22,740 nucleotides of DNA from Cyanobacteria bacterium UBA3803. GTDB lineage: Bacteria > Cyanobacteriota > Vampirovibrionia > Gastranaerophilales > Gastranaerophilaceae. The notes beneath the pieces are model-generated. The model was not told the DNA's origin. It ran no database searches and saw nothing but the letters and a program-made list of their open reading frames with translations. Position numbers and translations under genes: made by a program. The stretch covers positions 1 through 22,740 of the forward strand of contig DFEL01000025.1 in assembly GCA_002369055.1 (NCBI GenBank), written 5' to 3'. Positions 1 through 7,966 of this stretch are shown here, in pieces; the stretch's first letter is position 1, and each line of letters opens with the position of its first letter.

Positions 1-943
1 CAGGTTGTTGTTGCGGTTGTTGTACGGCAGGCTGCTGTGCAACAGGCTGTTGAATTTGCGGCTGTTGCTGTGCCGGTTGATTTAACGCAGGTTGCTGCGG
101 TACAGTCGGCTGTTGAACCTGTGGTCTATTCACATTTTGCTGCTGTAATTGTTGCTGATTTTGTGCTACTTGAGGTTGATTTGTCTGAATTTGTTTATTA
201 ATTTGAGTTGAAGCTTCTTGCTTAGCATTATTCATTTGTTGAGTAAAAGCTTCTTTATTAGCCTGAATTTGTTTTTGTGGTACATTTTCGTCGGTTTTTT
301 CAGGAGTATGTGAATTTTGATTTTGTTGTTGGTAATTAGGCTTTTGTTCTTTTACCTGTTGAGTTTGATTTTGAATTTGTTGTTGTTCAGGTGGTTGAAC
401 TTGTGGATTTGTTTGTATAACAGGTAATTTTTGCAAATTTGTATTTGTATTCTGATTTTGAACAGGAACATTTGGCTGTTGCACTACATTTTGGTTATTT
501 TGAGTATTTTGTTGACGGTTATGAATTTGATTTAGTGCATTTTGCTGCAAATTTTGAGCATTTTGAGGCTGATTTTGTGCTTGATTTAATACATTTTGCG
601 GATTTTGCGGATTTGTTGGTTGCTGTTGATTTTGTGCCTGTTGAGTCTGATTTTTACCTTCATTTTGCACCATTACAAGTAATTCAACCATATTTTTTGG
701 AAGATTTAAAAGATTTTTAACATAAACAGCTCTGTCAATACTTGCAAGATTATTCATACGCAGTTGTTGAGGATTTACTATTTGATTTTGAACTTGATTA
801 ATAATGTTATTTTGCGTTTGTTGAATTAAATTTTTTGTAACAGCATTATTAGATGACAAATCCGCATTTATGTTCGCTTTTGAACTTTGCAAATTCATCA
901 TTTTTTCATTCAATTTTAATTTTAGCCAATTAATATTTTCCAT
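1..943 (-). CDS. Gln/Pro/Asn-rich low-complexity protein, 3' end outside window
   Basis: Function not recognised. The minus frame from ATG at 943 stays open to the left edge (314 codons visible, no stop). The first ~85 residues are ordinary: MENINWLKLKLNEKMMNLQ, then a segment RAVYVKNLLNLPKNMVELL that looks like an amphipathic helix. The rest is a long Gln/Asn/Pro-rich tail that becomes almost pure Q, P, A and V towards position 1 (QQPVAQQPAVQQPQQQP). No signal peptide or membrane segment is visible. It lies 37 bases downstream of the GNAT gene on the same strand, so it may be co-transcribed with the mnmE-rib operon, although a weak hairpin lies between them. No clear Shine-Dalgarno precedes the ATG. 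The tail could be a flexible linker ahead of a C-terminal domain outside the window. I am confident it is coding because the frame survives over 900 bases with strong residue bias; the role is unknown. Confidence 0.8.
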   Translation of the reverse strand, partial: MENINWLKLKLNEKMMNLQSSKANINADLSSNNAVTKNLIQQTQNNIINQVQNQIVNPQQLRMNNLASIDRAVYVKNLLNLPKNMVELLVMVQNEGKNQTQQAQNQQQPTNPQNPQNVLNQAQNQPQNAQNLQQNALNQIHNRQQNTQNNQNVVQQPNVPVQNQNTNTNLQKLPVIQTNPQVQPPEQQQIQNQTQQVKEQKPNYQQQNQNSHTPEKTDENVPQKQIQANKEAFTQQMNNAKQEASTQINKQIQTNQPQVAQNQQQLQQQNVNRPQVQQPTVPQQPALNQPAQQQPQIQQPVAQQPAVQQPQQQP

Positions 944-980
944 ATTTAATATATGCCAAAATTTTACTGTTTTTTAACAG

Positions 981-1970
981 TTACTTTTTTAATGGCAAGT
1001 ATGCTTGAGGATAACTGTAATCCTCTTTAAAACCTATATGACGGTACATTTTCAAAGCAGGAATATTATTTGTTTCGGCAGAAACGTTGACCTCCGTAAA
1101 TTCTCTTTCTCCTGAACGTACCATATTCAATAAACTTGAAACAGATTTTTTTATTAAATGCTTTGCAAGTCCTTTACCTTGATGCTCACTTAAAATTGAA
1201 ACCAAAGGAATATTTGCAATTTTTCCGCCTGTTATATTTGTAAAACAAAAACCGCAAGGTCTTCCGTTATGCATTAAAACACTTGTTGTTTCAGGCAAAA
1301 ATTCACCATAAACGCCGTTTACAATTTTATCTAAAATATCATCAGTTCCTTCTTTTGTCAGATATCTTGTATCAAATAAAGCATCCGAAGCCGTTTTAAA
1401 ACCTTCATGTATAACTTCTACCGCTTTATCATAATACATATTTTCCCAAGTTGTAATTTTATAACTTTCATCTTGAGGTTCTTGTGCAATACTGTTTAAG
1501 ATTTCTTCGGAATTTTTGTTATCCATCATAAATCTTAAAACAGCAAGTCCTACAAATTTAAATCCGTAATGAGAAATATCACTTGTAAAACCGGATTGAA
1601 CACCCAAAAGAGGATAACATACAACTTTTTCAGCACGTTCTTTTTCTGTTTCTTTTAAGAATTTTTCTATTAATAATTTTCTTTTTGTAAGCAAATCTTC
1701 ACTTCCCAAACAATGTATTACATTTAATTCTATTGATTCCGAAATGGCAGTTGTATATACAAGAAAAGCTGTTGGAATATGATTTTCTAATAAAACAATA
1801 CATTTTACAAAATCTTTATCAACTGCATCTATAAAATCTTGATATTCAAGAGGCGGCAATTCAAACATGTAGTCATTCGAAGCAACAGAACGAAAGTCAT
1901 TATATACACCTGCAAAAATTTTATACAAGTTGCTGTTTAGTACTACTGCTTCGTAATTCGTATTTTCCAT
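981..1970 (-). CDS. GNAT family N-acetyltransferase (329 aa)
   Basis: Acetyl-CoA-dependent N-acetyltransferase, substrate unknown. The C-terminal half carries a classic GNAT fold: motif A around residues 253-272 with the acetyl-CoA pyrophosphate loop QGKGLA (264-269), and motif B at 294-314 (NVSAETNNIPALKMYRHIGF). The N-terminal half (about 1-150) ends in YGFKFVGLAVLRFMM and may be a second, degenerate GNAT domain without a QxxGxG loop, which would fit the double length compared with ordinary ~150-residue GNATs. The start is set by a strong AGGAAGG seven bases or fewer upstream of ATG. It begins 10 bases after the ribBA stop, so it is co-transcribed with mnmE-ribE-ribBA. No riboflavin-specific role can be inferred from the neighbourhood alone. 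Confidence 0.85.
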   Translation of the reverse strand: MENTNYEAVVLNSNLYKIFAGVYNDFRSVASNDYMFELPPLEYQDFIDAVDKDFVKCIVLLENHIPTAFLVYTTAISESIELNVIHCLGSEDLLTKRKLLIEKFLKETEKERAEKVVCYPLLGVQSGFTSDISHYGFKFVGLAVLRFMMDNKNSEEILNSIAQEPQDESYKITTWENMYYDKAVEVIHEGFKTASDALFDTRYLTKEGTDDILDKIVNGVYGEFLPETTSVLMHNGRPCGFCFTNITGGKIANIPLVSILSEHQGKGLAKHLIKKSVSSLLNMVRSGEREFTEVNVSAETNNIPALKMYRHIGFKEDYSYPQAYLPLKK

Positions 1971-1980
1971 AAACCTTCCT

Positions 1981-3189
1981 TTATAAAGTGTGATGCATTT
2001 TTTCTTTTTTAGTATCCAGATATTTTTTATTATATTCCGTAATTTCAGATTTTATATGCACTATATCGTGTATTTTTAATCCATAACCTTCCAAACCTAT
2101 AATTTTTTTAGGATTGTTTGTAATTAAATTAAAAGTTGTAAAACCTATATCACGTATAATTTGAGCACCTACACCATAATCTCTTAAATCTTCTTTAAAT
2201 CCTAAAGAAATATTTGCTTCAATTGTATCTTGACCCTTTTCCTGCAATGCGTAAGCTTTTATTTTATTAACAAGTCCAATACCTCTGCCTTCGTGGTCAT
2301 GCATGTATACAACAGCACCTTTACCATATTCTTCAATCATTTTCAATGCACTATGTAATTGAGAATTACAATCACATTTTAAACTGTGAAAAACATCTCC
2401 CGTTAAACATTCCGAATGTACTCTTATCAAAGGAATTTTGTCACTACCGTCATCTTTTACAAGTGCAACGTGTTCATGCCCGTTGATTTTATTAACATAG
2501 CCGTAAATTCTAAAATCACCAAATTTTGTAGGTAAAAATGCCTCAGCCTCACGAACAATTAATTTTTCAGATTGTAATCTGTATGCAACAAGTTCTGAAA
2601 CAGAGATAAATTTAAAACCATGCTTATCAGCAAAAGCTCTTAAATCATCCCTGCGAGCCATAGTACCGTCTTCATTCATTATTTCACACATTACACCGGC
2701 AGGTCTGTGTCCTGAAAGTATTGCCATATCGACACATGCTTCCGTATGACCTATTCTTGTTAAAACCCCGCCTTTTCTTGCAACGCACGGAAATACATGA
2801 CCGGGTCTTCTTAAATCATGAGGTTGTGCATTTTTTGAAATTGCAACTTCTATCGTTTTTGCTCTGTCAAAAGCAGAAATTCCTGTCGTTACACCAAATC
2901 TTTCTGCCGCATCAACACTTAAAGTAAAAGCTGTTCGCATTTTTTCGGTATTATTTTCAACCATTTGCGGCAAATCAAGAGTTTGAGCAATCTCATTGGA
3001 AATTGCAAGACAAATCAAACCTCTGCATTCCTTTGCCATAAAATTTATAACATCAGGAGTTATACATTGAGCAGAACACAGTAAATCACCTTCGTTTTCT
3101 CTATCCTCGTCATCTGCAACGATTATAGGCTTTCCATTTTTAAAATCTTTTATAGCATCTTCTATTTTATCAAATTGAAATTTATCCAT
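1981..3189 (-). CDS. ribBA: Bifunctional 3,4-dihydroxy-2-butanone-4-phosphate synthase / GTP cyclohydrolase II
   Basis: Makes both precursors of riboflavin: the N-terminal RibB domain converts ribulose 5-phosphate to dihydroxybutanone phosphate, and the C-terminal RibA domain opens GTP to the diaminopyrimidine. RibB (about 1-200) shows the acidic loop DDEDRENEGDL (26-36) and RRPGHVFP and GHTEACVDMA further on. RibA (about 205-385) shows the zinc ligands C261, C272 and C274 in SECLTGDVFHSLKCDC, HEGRGIGL, DYGVGAQIIRDIG and TNNPKK. At 402 residues it is the normal size for the fusion. Its ATG overlaps the ribE stop by one base (TAATG), indicating translational coupling. No FMN riboswitch is visible upstream; as an internal operon gene it probably follows mnmE transcription. 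Confidence 0.97.
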   Translation of the reverse strand: MDKFQFDKIEDAIKDFKNGKPIIVADDEDRENEGDLLCSAQCITPDVINFMAKECRGLICLAISNEIAQTLDLPQMVENNTEKMRTAFTLSVDAAERFGVTTGISAFDRAKTIEVAISKNAQPHDLRRPGHVFPCVARKGGVLTRIGHTEACVDMAILSGHRPAGVMCEIMNEDGTMARRDDLRAFADKHGFKFISVSELVAYRLQSEKLIVREAEAFLPTKFGDFRIYGYVNKINGHEHVALVKDDGSDKIPLIRVHSECLTGDVFHSLKCDCNSQLHSALKMIEEYGKGAVVYMHDHEGRGIGLVNKIKAYALQEKGQDTIEANISLGFKEDLRDYGVGAQIIRDIGFTTFNLITNNPKKIIGLEGYGLKIHDIVHIKSEITEYNKKYLDTKKEKMHHTL

Positions 3190-3830
3190 TACATAAATCC
3201 GTTTTCTTTTAAAAAATCTTGTGTAATCATTGATGTTGTGTGTTCATTCAATAAAAATTTTTCAATATATTTTGCAAAAACGTCTGTTTCTACATTAACA
3301 TTTTGACCTTGTTTTAATTTTGATAAGTTTGTATTTTCGTAAGTGTGAGGAATAACGGCAACTTTTAATATTTTACCGCTAATATCTGCAACAGTAAGAC
3401 TTATACCATTCAAAGTTATAGAGCCTTTTTTAACGATATATCTTGCCGTTTCTTCATCAACATCAAATTTTAAATTATAAAAATCGTTACTTTTTTCTGC
3501 TGATACAAATTTTGCAACACTGTCGACATGTCCTGAAACAATATGACCACCAATACGTTCATTTAGGGTTAATGCTCTTTCAAGATTAACTTTATCACCT
3601 GATTTTAATTCCAAAAAATTTGTAACATTCAATGTTTCTTTTGAAACTTCTGCCGTAAAACCTGTTTCCGAAATATTTACAACCGTTTGACAAACACCAT
3701 TGACAGCAATAGAATCACCTATTTTTGTACCTTCCAATATTTTGGAACAATTAATTGAAATTTCTGCATTTTCGGAAACTATTTTAAAAAAATTTATACT
3801 TCCTACTTCTTCTATAATTCCTGTAAACAT
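3189..3830 (-). CDS. ribE: Riboflavin synthase, alpha subunit
   Basis: Catalyses dismutation of two 6,7-dimethyl-8-ribityllumazine molecules to riboflavin, the last step of the pathway. The protein has the expected internal duplication of two lumazine-binding barrels: residues 1-97, opening with the signature MFTGIIEEVG and containing VNGVCQTV, and residues 98-195, with SGHVDSV, LNGISLTV and PHTYENTNL. Length (213) is normal. It starts 18 bases after the mnmE stop and overlaps ribBA by one base, so mnmE-ribE-ribBA read as one operon. The lumazine synthase gene (ribH) and the deaminase/reductase gene (ribD) are not in this window and must be elsewhere. No strong Shine-Dalgarno is seen before its ATG, which may suit coupling to mnmE. 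Confidence 0.97.
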   Translation of the reverse strand: MFTGIIEEVGSINFFKIVSENAEISINCSKILEGTKIGDSIAVNGVCQTVVNISETGFTAEVSKETLNVTNFLELKSGDKVNLERALTLNERIGGHIVSGHVDSVAKFVSAEKSNDFYNLKFDVDEETARYIVKKGSITLNGISLTVADISGKILKVAVIPHTYENTNLSKLKQGQNVNVETDVFAKYIEKFLLNEHTTSMITQDFLKENGFM

Positions 3831-3848
3831 AATATTATTTTACCACAA

Positions 3849-5180
3849 CTATTTACCAATGCAAAAATTATCAAAAATATTATTCAAAATATCATCGGTA
3901 ATGACTTCTCCTGTTATTTCATCCAAACATAAAAGAGCCTGTTTTACATCTATTGAAATTAAATCTTGTAATTCATGAATTGTTGCAGCCATATAAGCTT
4001 GTGTAAGACTTTCTCTTGCTTTTTCAAGGCAGTCTTGCTGACGATTATTAGTTACAAACTCTGTATCTTCCGGAGAAAATTCCAGTATTATTTCTTTAAT
4101 TTTTTGTTTTAATTCGCTTATACCTAAATTTTCTTTAGCCGAAATTAAAACTGTGTTTTCAGGTTTTTTATCTGACAAATCACATTTATTTGCAATAATC
4201 AAATGTTTTTTATCTTTTATAAATTCTAAAATAATTTTATCTGCGTCATTCAAATCTTGTGATAAATCATACATAAACAATACTAAATCCGCTTCTTGTG
4301 CTGCTTGTTTTGAATATTCAATACCTATTTCTTCAACTTTATCAATATTTTCATCTTCTCTTATACCGGCAGTATCAATTAATGTTACAGGTATACCCAA
4401 ATCAAGAGTTTCCGTTAAAACATCTCTCGTTGTGCCTGCAATTTCAGTTACTATTGCTCTATCAAGACTTAAAAGTGTATTAAACAATGAAGATTTGCCA
4501 ACGTTTGGTTTTCCTACAATCGCAATTTTTATCCCTTGACGCATAATATTACTTGATTTTGCATTGTCTAAAATTTCATCAATACTATTTATTTGATGCT
4601 CAAAATCTTTCATTAAATCTTCATATTCAGGTTCTTTTACATCTTCCGGAAAATCTATTCCTGCAACAATTTTTGATAATGTTTCAAAAATTTCTTTTTT
4701 TATTTCGTTTACTTTTTCCGATAAAAACCCTGATAAATTTTTTGCTGATTGGATTGCAAAATTTTGCGTTTTTGAATGAATTAAATCTGCAACGGCTTCC
4801 GCTTGAGAAAGGTCAAGTTTTTTATTTAAAAATGCACGTTTTGTAAATTCTCCTCTTTCAGCCATTCTTGCCCCATTTTTTAAGACAATTTCAAGAATAT
4901 TTTTTACAACATTAACTCCGCCATGACATTGAATTTCAATAACATCTTCACCTGTATAACTGTTAGGATTTTTAAAAGGCAAAACAACAACTTCATCGAC
5001 TTTTTTGCCATTATCGGTAATCCAACCATGACAAATCATTCTTGGAGTTATTTTACCTGTAAAAATTTTTTCTGTTATATCAAAACTTTTTTCGCCTGAT
5101 ATTCTGATAACACCTACTCCGCCTGTGCCAAGCGGTGTAGATATTGCCGTAATTGTATCAAATTCTTGTATAATATTCAT
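3849..5180 (-). CDS. mnmE: tRNA modification GTPase MnmE
   Basis: With MnmG, it installs the (carboxymethyl)aminomethyl group on uridine 34 of tRNAs reading NNA/NNG codons. The order is canonical: N-terminal folate-binding domain (1-118, starting DTITAISTPLGTGGVGVIRI, then GEFTKRAFLNKKLDLSQAEA), helical domain, and an inserted G domain with G1 GKPNVGKS (223-230), G2 TT (250-251), G3 DTAG (269-272), G4 NKCD (331-334) and G5 SAK. The protein ends in the conserved C-terminal FCIGK with its catalytic-site Cys440. Length 443 is normal. It sits just after the terminator of the Asn-rich gene and heads the riboflavin operon. No separate promoter is obvious in the 24 bases between the terminator tail and its ATG, so either a promoter lies inside the upstream gene or it depends on read-through. 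Confidence 0.97.
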   Translation of the reverse strand: MNIIQEFDTITAISTPLGTGGVGVIRISGEKSFDITEKIFTGKITPRMICHGWITDNGKKVDEVVVLPFKNPNSYTGEDVIEIQCHGGVNVVKNILEIVLKNGARMAERGEFTKRAFLNKKLDLSQAEAVADLIHSKTQNFAIQSAKNLSGFLSEKVNEIKKEIFETLSKIVAGIDFPEDVKEPEYEDLMKDFEHQINSIDEILDNAKSSNIMRQGIKIAIVGKPNVGKSSLFNTLLSLDRAIVTEIAGTTRDVLTETLDLGIPVTLIDTAGIREDENIDKVEEIGIEYSKQAAQEADLVLFMYDLSQDLNDADKIILEFIKDKKHLIIANKCDLSDKKPENTVLISAKENLGISELKQKIKEIILEFSPEDTEFVTNNRQQDCLEKARESLTQAYMAATIHELQDLISIDVKQALLCLDEITGEVITDDILNNIFDNFCIGK

Positions 5181-5194
5181 AACTTTAATATATC

Positions 5195-5223
5195 AAAAAC
5201 AAACGGGCGGTTAAATACCGCCC
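5195..5223 (-). terminator. Intrinsic terminator after the Asn-rich gene
   Basis: On the minus strand a perfect 7-bp GC-rich stem GGGCGGT / ACCGCCC (5205-5223) with a five-base loop is followed by GTTTGTTTTT. It lies six bases beyond the stop of the 5230-5862 gene and 15 bases before the mnmE start, so it separates the two transcription units or attenuates mnmE. Confidence 0.85.
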
Positions 5224-5229
5224 TGCTTT

Positions 5230-5862
5230 TTATAAAAATGAACTCATTAAACCAAGCATTGTTTGCAAATTTAATGCAGAACTTTGTGAAGAAGCGTTTG
5301 TTGTCATTCCTTTTACACTGTTTGCAAGATTTAATGCAGCGGATAAAGTATTTAAAGCATTTGAATTGCCTTGATTTTGAAGATTATTTAATAAATTGAT
5401 AAAATTATATCTGTTAGCAAGTTCATTATTAACTAATTCATTTCGCTTTAAAAGTAAATTTTCTGCCAACTGAGCCATTGCATTACTTCTCACATTTTCA
5501 ATGTTGTTTAAATTATTTAAAAACATTGAATTATCTAAATTACCAAATCTTGAAGCAATATCTGTTTTTAAGTTGTTTAATAAAGGAGCATAAAGATTAT
5601 TTATGGATTGCATACCTTGATTTTGATATGCATCAAGTTGTGCCTGAATGTTATTTAATGTATCTGCCGAAAACGTATTAACATTTGGTACTGTTTCTGC
5701 AAGAGTTTTTTGGGCATAATCATACAATGCTTTTTCATACTCATTCATTTCATATTCACCGTAAACAGTACCGCCTCTTTTTTTTGTTGAGGCCTTTTTT
5801 TCACCATTTAAGCTGTAACTTCCGTTAGCATAAGGGGTAGTGTAATTAGTTGTTTTGCTCAT
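5230..5862 (-). CDS. Unknown Asn-rich helical protein (210 aa)
   Basis: Not recognised. The N-terminus (1-40) is polar and basic (TTNYTTPYANGSYSLNG, then KKASTKKRGG). From about residue 40 on it is predicted by eye to be almost entirely helical with regularly spaced Leu and many Asn/Gln pairs (for example LYAPLLNNLKTDIASRFGNL and NRYNFINLLNNLQNQ), suggestive of a coiled-coil or structural protein. There is no signal peptide, Cys or catalytic motif. The C-terminus ends in a Met/Leu-rich stretch LQTMLGLMSSFL. Translation signals are strong (AAGAAAGGAAA ahead of ATG), and it has its own sigma70-like promoter and its own terminator, so it is a monocistronic, probably well-expressed gene. Asn-rich helical proteins of this kind also occur among phage virion proteins, but no other phage genes are nearby. 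Confidence 0.85.
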   Translation of the reverse strand: MSKTTNYTTPYANGSYSLNGEKKASTKKRGGTVYGEYEMNEYEKALYDYAQKTLAETVPNVNTFSADTLNNIQAQLDAYQNQGMQSINNLYAPLLNNLKTDIASRFGNLDNSMFLNNLNNIENVRSNAMAQLAENLLLKRNELVNNELANRYNFINLLNNLQNQGNSNALNTLSAALNLANSVKGMTTNASSQSSALNLQTMLGLMSSFL

Positions 5863-5931
5863 AAAATTTTCCTTTCTTAAAATTTTATTTGCAAAGACAA
5901 AATTATTTATAACAAGAGCGGCATTTAAAGT

Positions 5932-5960
5932 ATTATACCATTTTTTTAATAAATTGTAAA
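5932..5960 (-). promoter_or_regulatory. Sigma70-type promoter for the Asn-rich gene
   Basis: On the minus strand TTTACA (5960-5955) and TATAAT (5937-5932) are separated by exactly 17 bases. The predicted start lies about 60 bases before the ATG at 5862. Together with the plus-strand promoter near 6044 this makes the 247-base gap a divergent control region. Confidence 0.7.
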
Positions 5961-6043
5961 ATTTATCAAATGTATTAAAGACACTTTTGTAAAATATTGT
6001 AAAAAATTTTAATAATTTACAGATAAAAATAGCAAAAAAAATT

Positions 6044-6071
6044 TTGATGTTTTTTCATGCTAAAGTAGAAT
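6044..6071 (+). promoter_or_regulatory. Putative promoter for the tandem HELGH genes
   Basis: TTGATG (6044-6049) and TAGAAT (6066-6071) are 16 bases apart, 38 bases before the ATG at 6110, which has AAGGA upstream. The stretch TGCTAAAGT just inside resembles TGCTAAAAT in the promoter before the tRNA-Lys leader. This is a weaker match than the divergent minus-strand promoter. Confidence 0.45.
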
Positions 6072-6109
6072 TAGAGATATGTTTGTAAGACAGTAAAGGA
6101 AAATATTAA

Positions 6110-7924
6110 ATGGACAACATGCAAGTTAACAATGTAGGTGCAGTAAAAGCCCCTCAAACAGCTAAAACAACCAAGACAACAAAACTTCCAAAACAAGCTC
6201 CTGATACATTTGAAAAATCAGGATTTAATCTTAATGATGCAATGAAAACATTGGAAGAAGCAAAATCAGTAAAAGGTAAAAAAGAATTTCCAAAATTTAA
6301 CCAAAAAGATTTAAGCAACTTGCGTGCGGTTTTAGATAAAACACCTGAAAAATGGGGTTCGGTAAAAACATTGGCAGCAACTCCGTTTTTGAAAGGTGCA
6401 ACAGTTGTTGACTTAGCATCCAGAAAAAAAGATGTTTTAGAAGCAACAGTTCCTTTTGCAACAGAACCGGCTAAAGATAAAACAAATGTTGCTAAATACA
6501 AAGCAAAAGAACTTACTTTAATGGCAGATTTGGCTACCGCTATGGGTTCTGACAAACTTACTGCCGCAAAACCGCTTATTAAAACTCAATTATCAGGTCA
6601 AAATGTTGCTTTGATTGCTGTAACACCTCAACTGGAAGGCAAAGCTGATAAAATTGCATCTAAAGTTCTTGATATGGAAAATGCAATGGGTAAAAACCTT
6701 AAAGAAGTTGTATTTAATGGTAATGCTTATGATACAAGTGCTTACGTAATTAAAGCTTCTTCAAGAGATAATCAAGTTAATACCGAATTGCTTGATAAAA
6801 ACTTAAAACGTCAAGCAATTGAAAACATGTCATTATACCAATCAAATGGTCAAGTATATCAAATTAAGAAAACAAATGATTTAAGAAACAATACAACATC
6901 AAAAGTAAGATTAACAGTTGATGATCAAGGTTATCCGACAGTTTCTCACGAAATCAGAGTTATAAAAGACAAAGAAGGAAAAGTTGTAAGAAAAGAATAT
7001 ACTGCACCATCAGATGTTAAAGGTGTTTTTGACATTAAATATGTTGACGCTCAAGGTAACGAAAAGATTGTAAGTGAAGCTCATGTTGATAAAAAAACAG
7101 GCATTACGACAATTAAAAAAGATATGGAATCTTTAGACGGAACAAGAACAATATATTCTTATGAAGATGATCCTCAAGGAAACCGATTTTCTGATTATAA
7201 AATTGTTGATAAAAACGGTAAAGTTCTTTTGAATAACAGCAATACGTTTGAAGTAGTTAATGAAAATAAATTTATTTCAACAAAAAATGACCAAAAATAT
7301 GAAATTACAGTTGATAAACATGAATTAAACGTAAAGGACTTAAATGACCCTAAACGTCATGCAACTATTTCAATTGACAAACAAATTAAAGGTAACAAAA
7401 AAGAAATAATGAAATCATTAAAGGCTATGCCTGGTGAAGAATTATTCAAATTAGCACAATCAACAAGAAGTTTAGTTGGTATGAATGATGTACTTGAATC
7501 ATATTATGATCCGGGTGATAAATCTATTCATTCAGGCAGCAACTTATTTGTAATCATGCACGAATTAGGTCACGCAAGAGATTTCAGAGATGTTGACGGT
7601 TCAAGTGATGAAGCTTATGAAGATACTTTGGATATGTCAATATCAGAAGATGAAGAAGTACAAAAAGTGTATAATAAAGAAAGAGAAGCATTTAACAAAG
7701 CATTCCCTGATACACAACGTGACCACATTGACTACTTCATTAATAAAGCAACTCACTATGGCGGAGAATTAGGCGGTTTAGGTGAAACAATCGCAGAATC
7801 AAATGCATTGTTAACAACACCAAAAACACACGAATTGCTTGCAATACGTTCTCAATATTTGCAACAATACTTCCCTAGAACAATCGCTTTATTAGACCAA
7901 AAATCAAATGAAGCATTAGCATAA
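6110..7924 (+). CDS. Putative zinc metallopeptidase-like protein, tandem copy 1 (604 aa)
   Basis: Family not recognised by name. The C-terminal domain carries a zincin motif, HELGH at residues 484-488, preceded by the hydrophobic strand NLFVIM and followed about 70 residues later by ETIAES with E559 and E563. One of these could be the third zinc ligand of a gluzincin. The N-terminal part (30-200) is charged and helical. The middle (250-410) is a run of short beta strands with DG/NG turns (DGTRTIYSYEDDPQGNR, VDKNGKVLLNNSNTFEV). There is no signal peptide or membrane segment, so it is cytosolic or leaves by a non-Sec route. A short N-terminal motif APDTFEKSG recurs in altered form in the next gene. 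The start follows AAGGAAAA. The 42-base gap to its paralog and the lack of a terminator between them suggest co-transcription. Proteolytic activity is inferred from the motif only. Confidence 0.8.
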   Translation: MDNMQVNNVGAVKAPQTAKTTKTTKLPKQAPDTFEKSGFNLNDAMKTLEEAKSVKGKKEFPKFNQKDLSNLRAVLDKTPEKWGSVKTLAATPFLKGATVVDLASRKKDVLEATVPFATEPAKDKTNVAKYKAKELTLMADLATAMGSDKLTAAKPLIKTQLSGQNVALIAVTPQLEGKADKIASKVLDMENAMGKNLKEVVFNGNAYDTSAYVIKASSRDNQVNTELLDKNLKRQAIENMSLYQSNGQVYQIKKTNDLRNNTTSKVRLTVDDQGYPTVSHEIRVIKDKEGKVVRKEYTAPSDVKGVFDIKYVDAQGNEKIVSEAHVDKKTGITTIKKDMESLDGTRTIYSYEDDPQGNRFSDYKIVDKNGKVLLNNSNTFEVVNENKFISTKNDQKYEITVDKHELNVKDLNDPKRHATISIDKQIKGNKKEIMKSLKAMPGEELFKLAQSTRSLVGMNDVLESYYDPGDKSIHSGSNLFVIMHELGHARDFRDVDGSSDEAYEDTLDMSISEDEEVQKVYNKEREAFNKAFPDTQRDHIDYFINKATHYGGELGGLGETIAESNALLTTPKTHELLAIRSQYLQQYFPRTIALLDQKSNEALA

Positions 7925-7966
7925 TAAGCAATGTAATTTTGCTACGAAAAAAGGTACACATTAATT

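Noticed and set aside
1..660. CRISPR-like or satellite repeat array
   Set aside because: The repeats are short irregular Gln/Pro codon runs in one open minus frame, with no constant repeat/spacer spacing.
439..720. Plus-strand 93-codon open frame rich in F, D and H
   Set aside because: It is the antisense of the Gln/Asn-rich repeats on the minus strand (CAA/CAG read backwards); no start signals.
966..981. Terminator hairpin after the GNAT gene
   Set aside because: The 6-bp ACTGTT/AACAGT stem has a poor T-tract on the minus strand; too weak to call.
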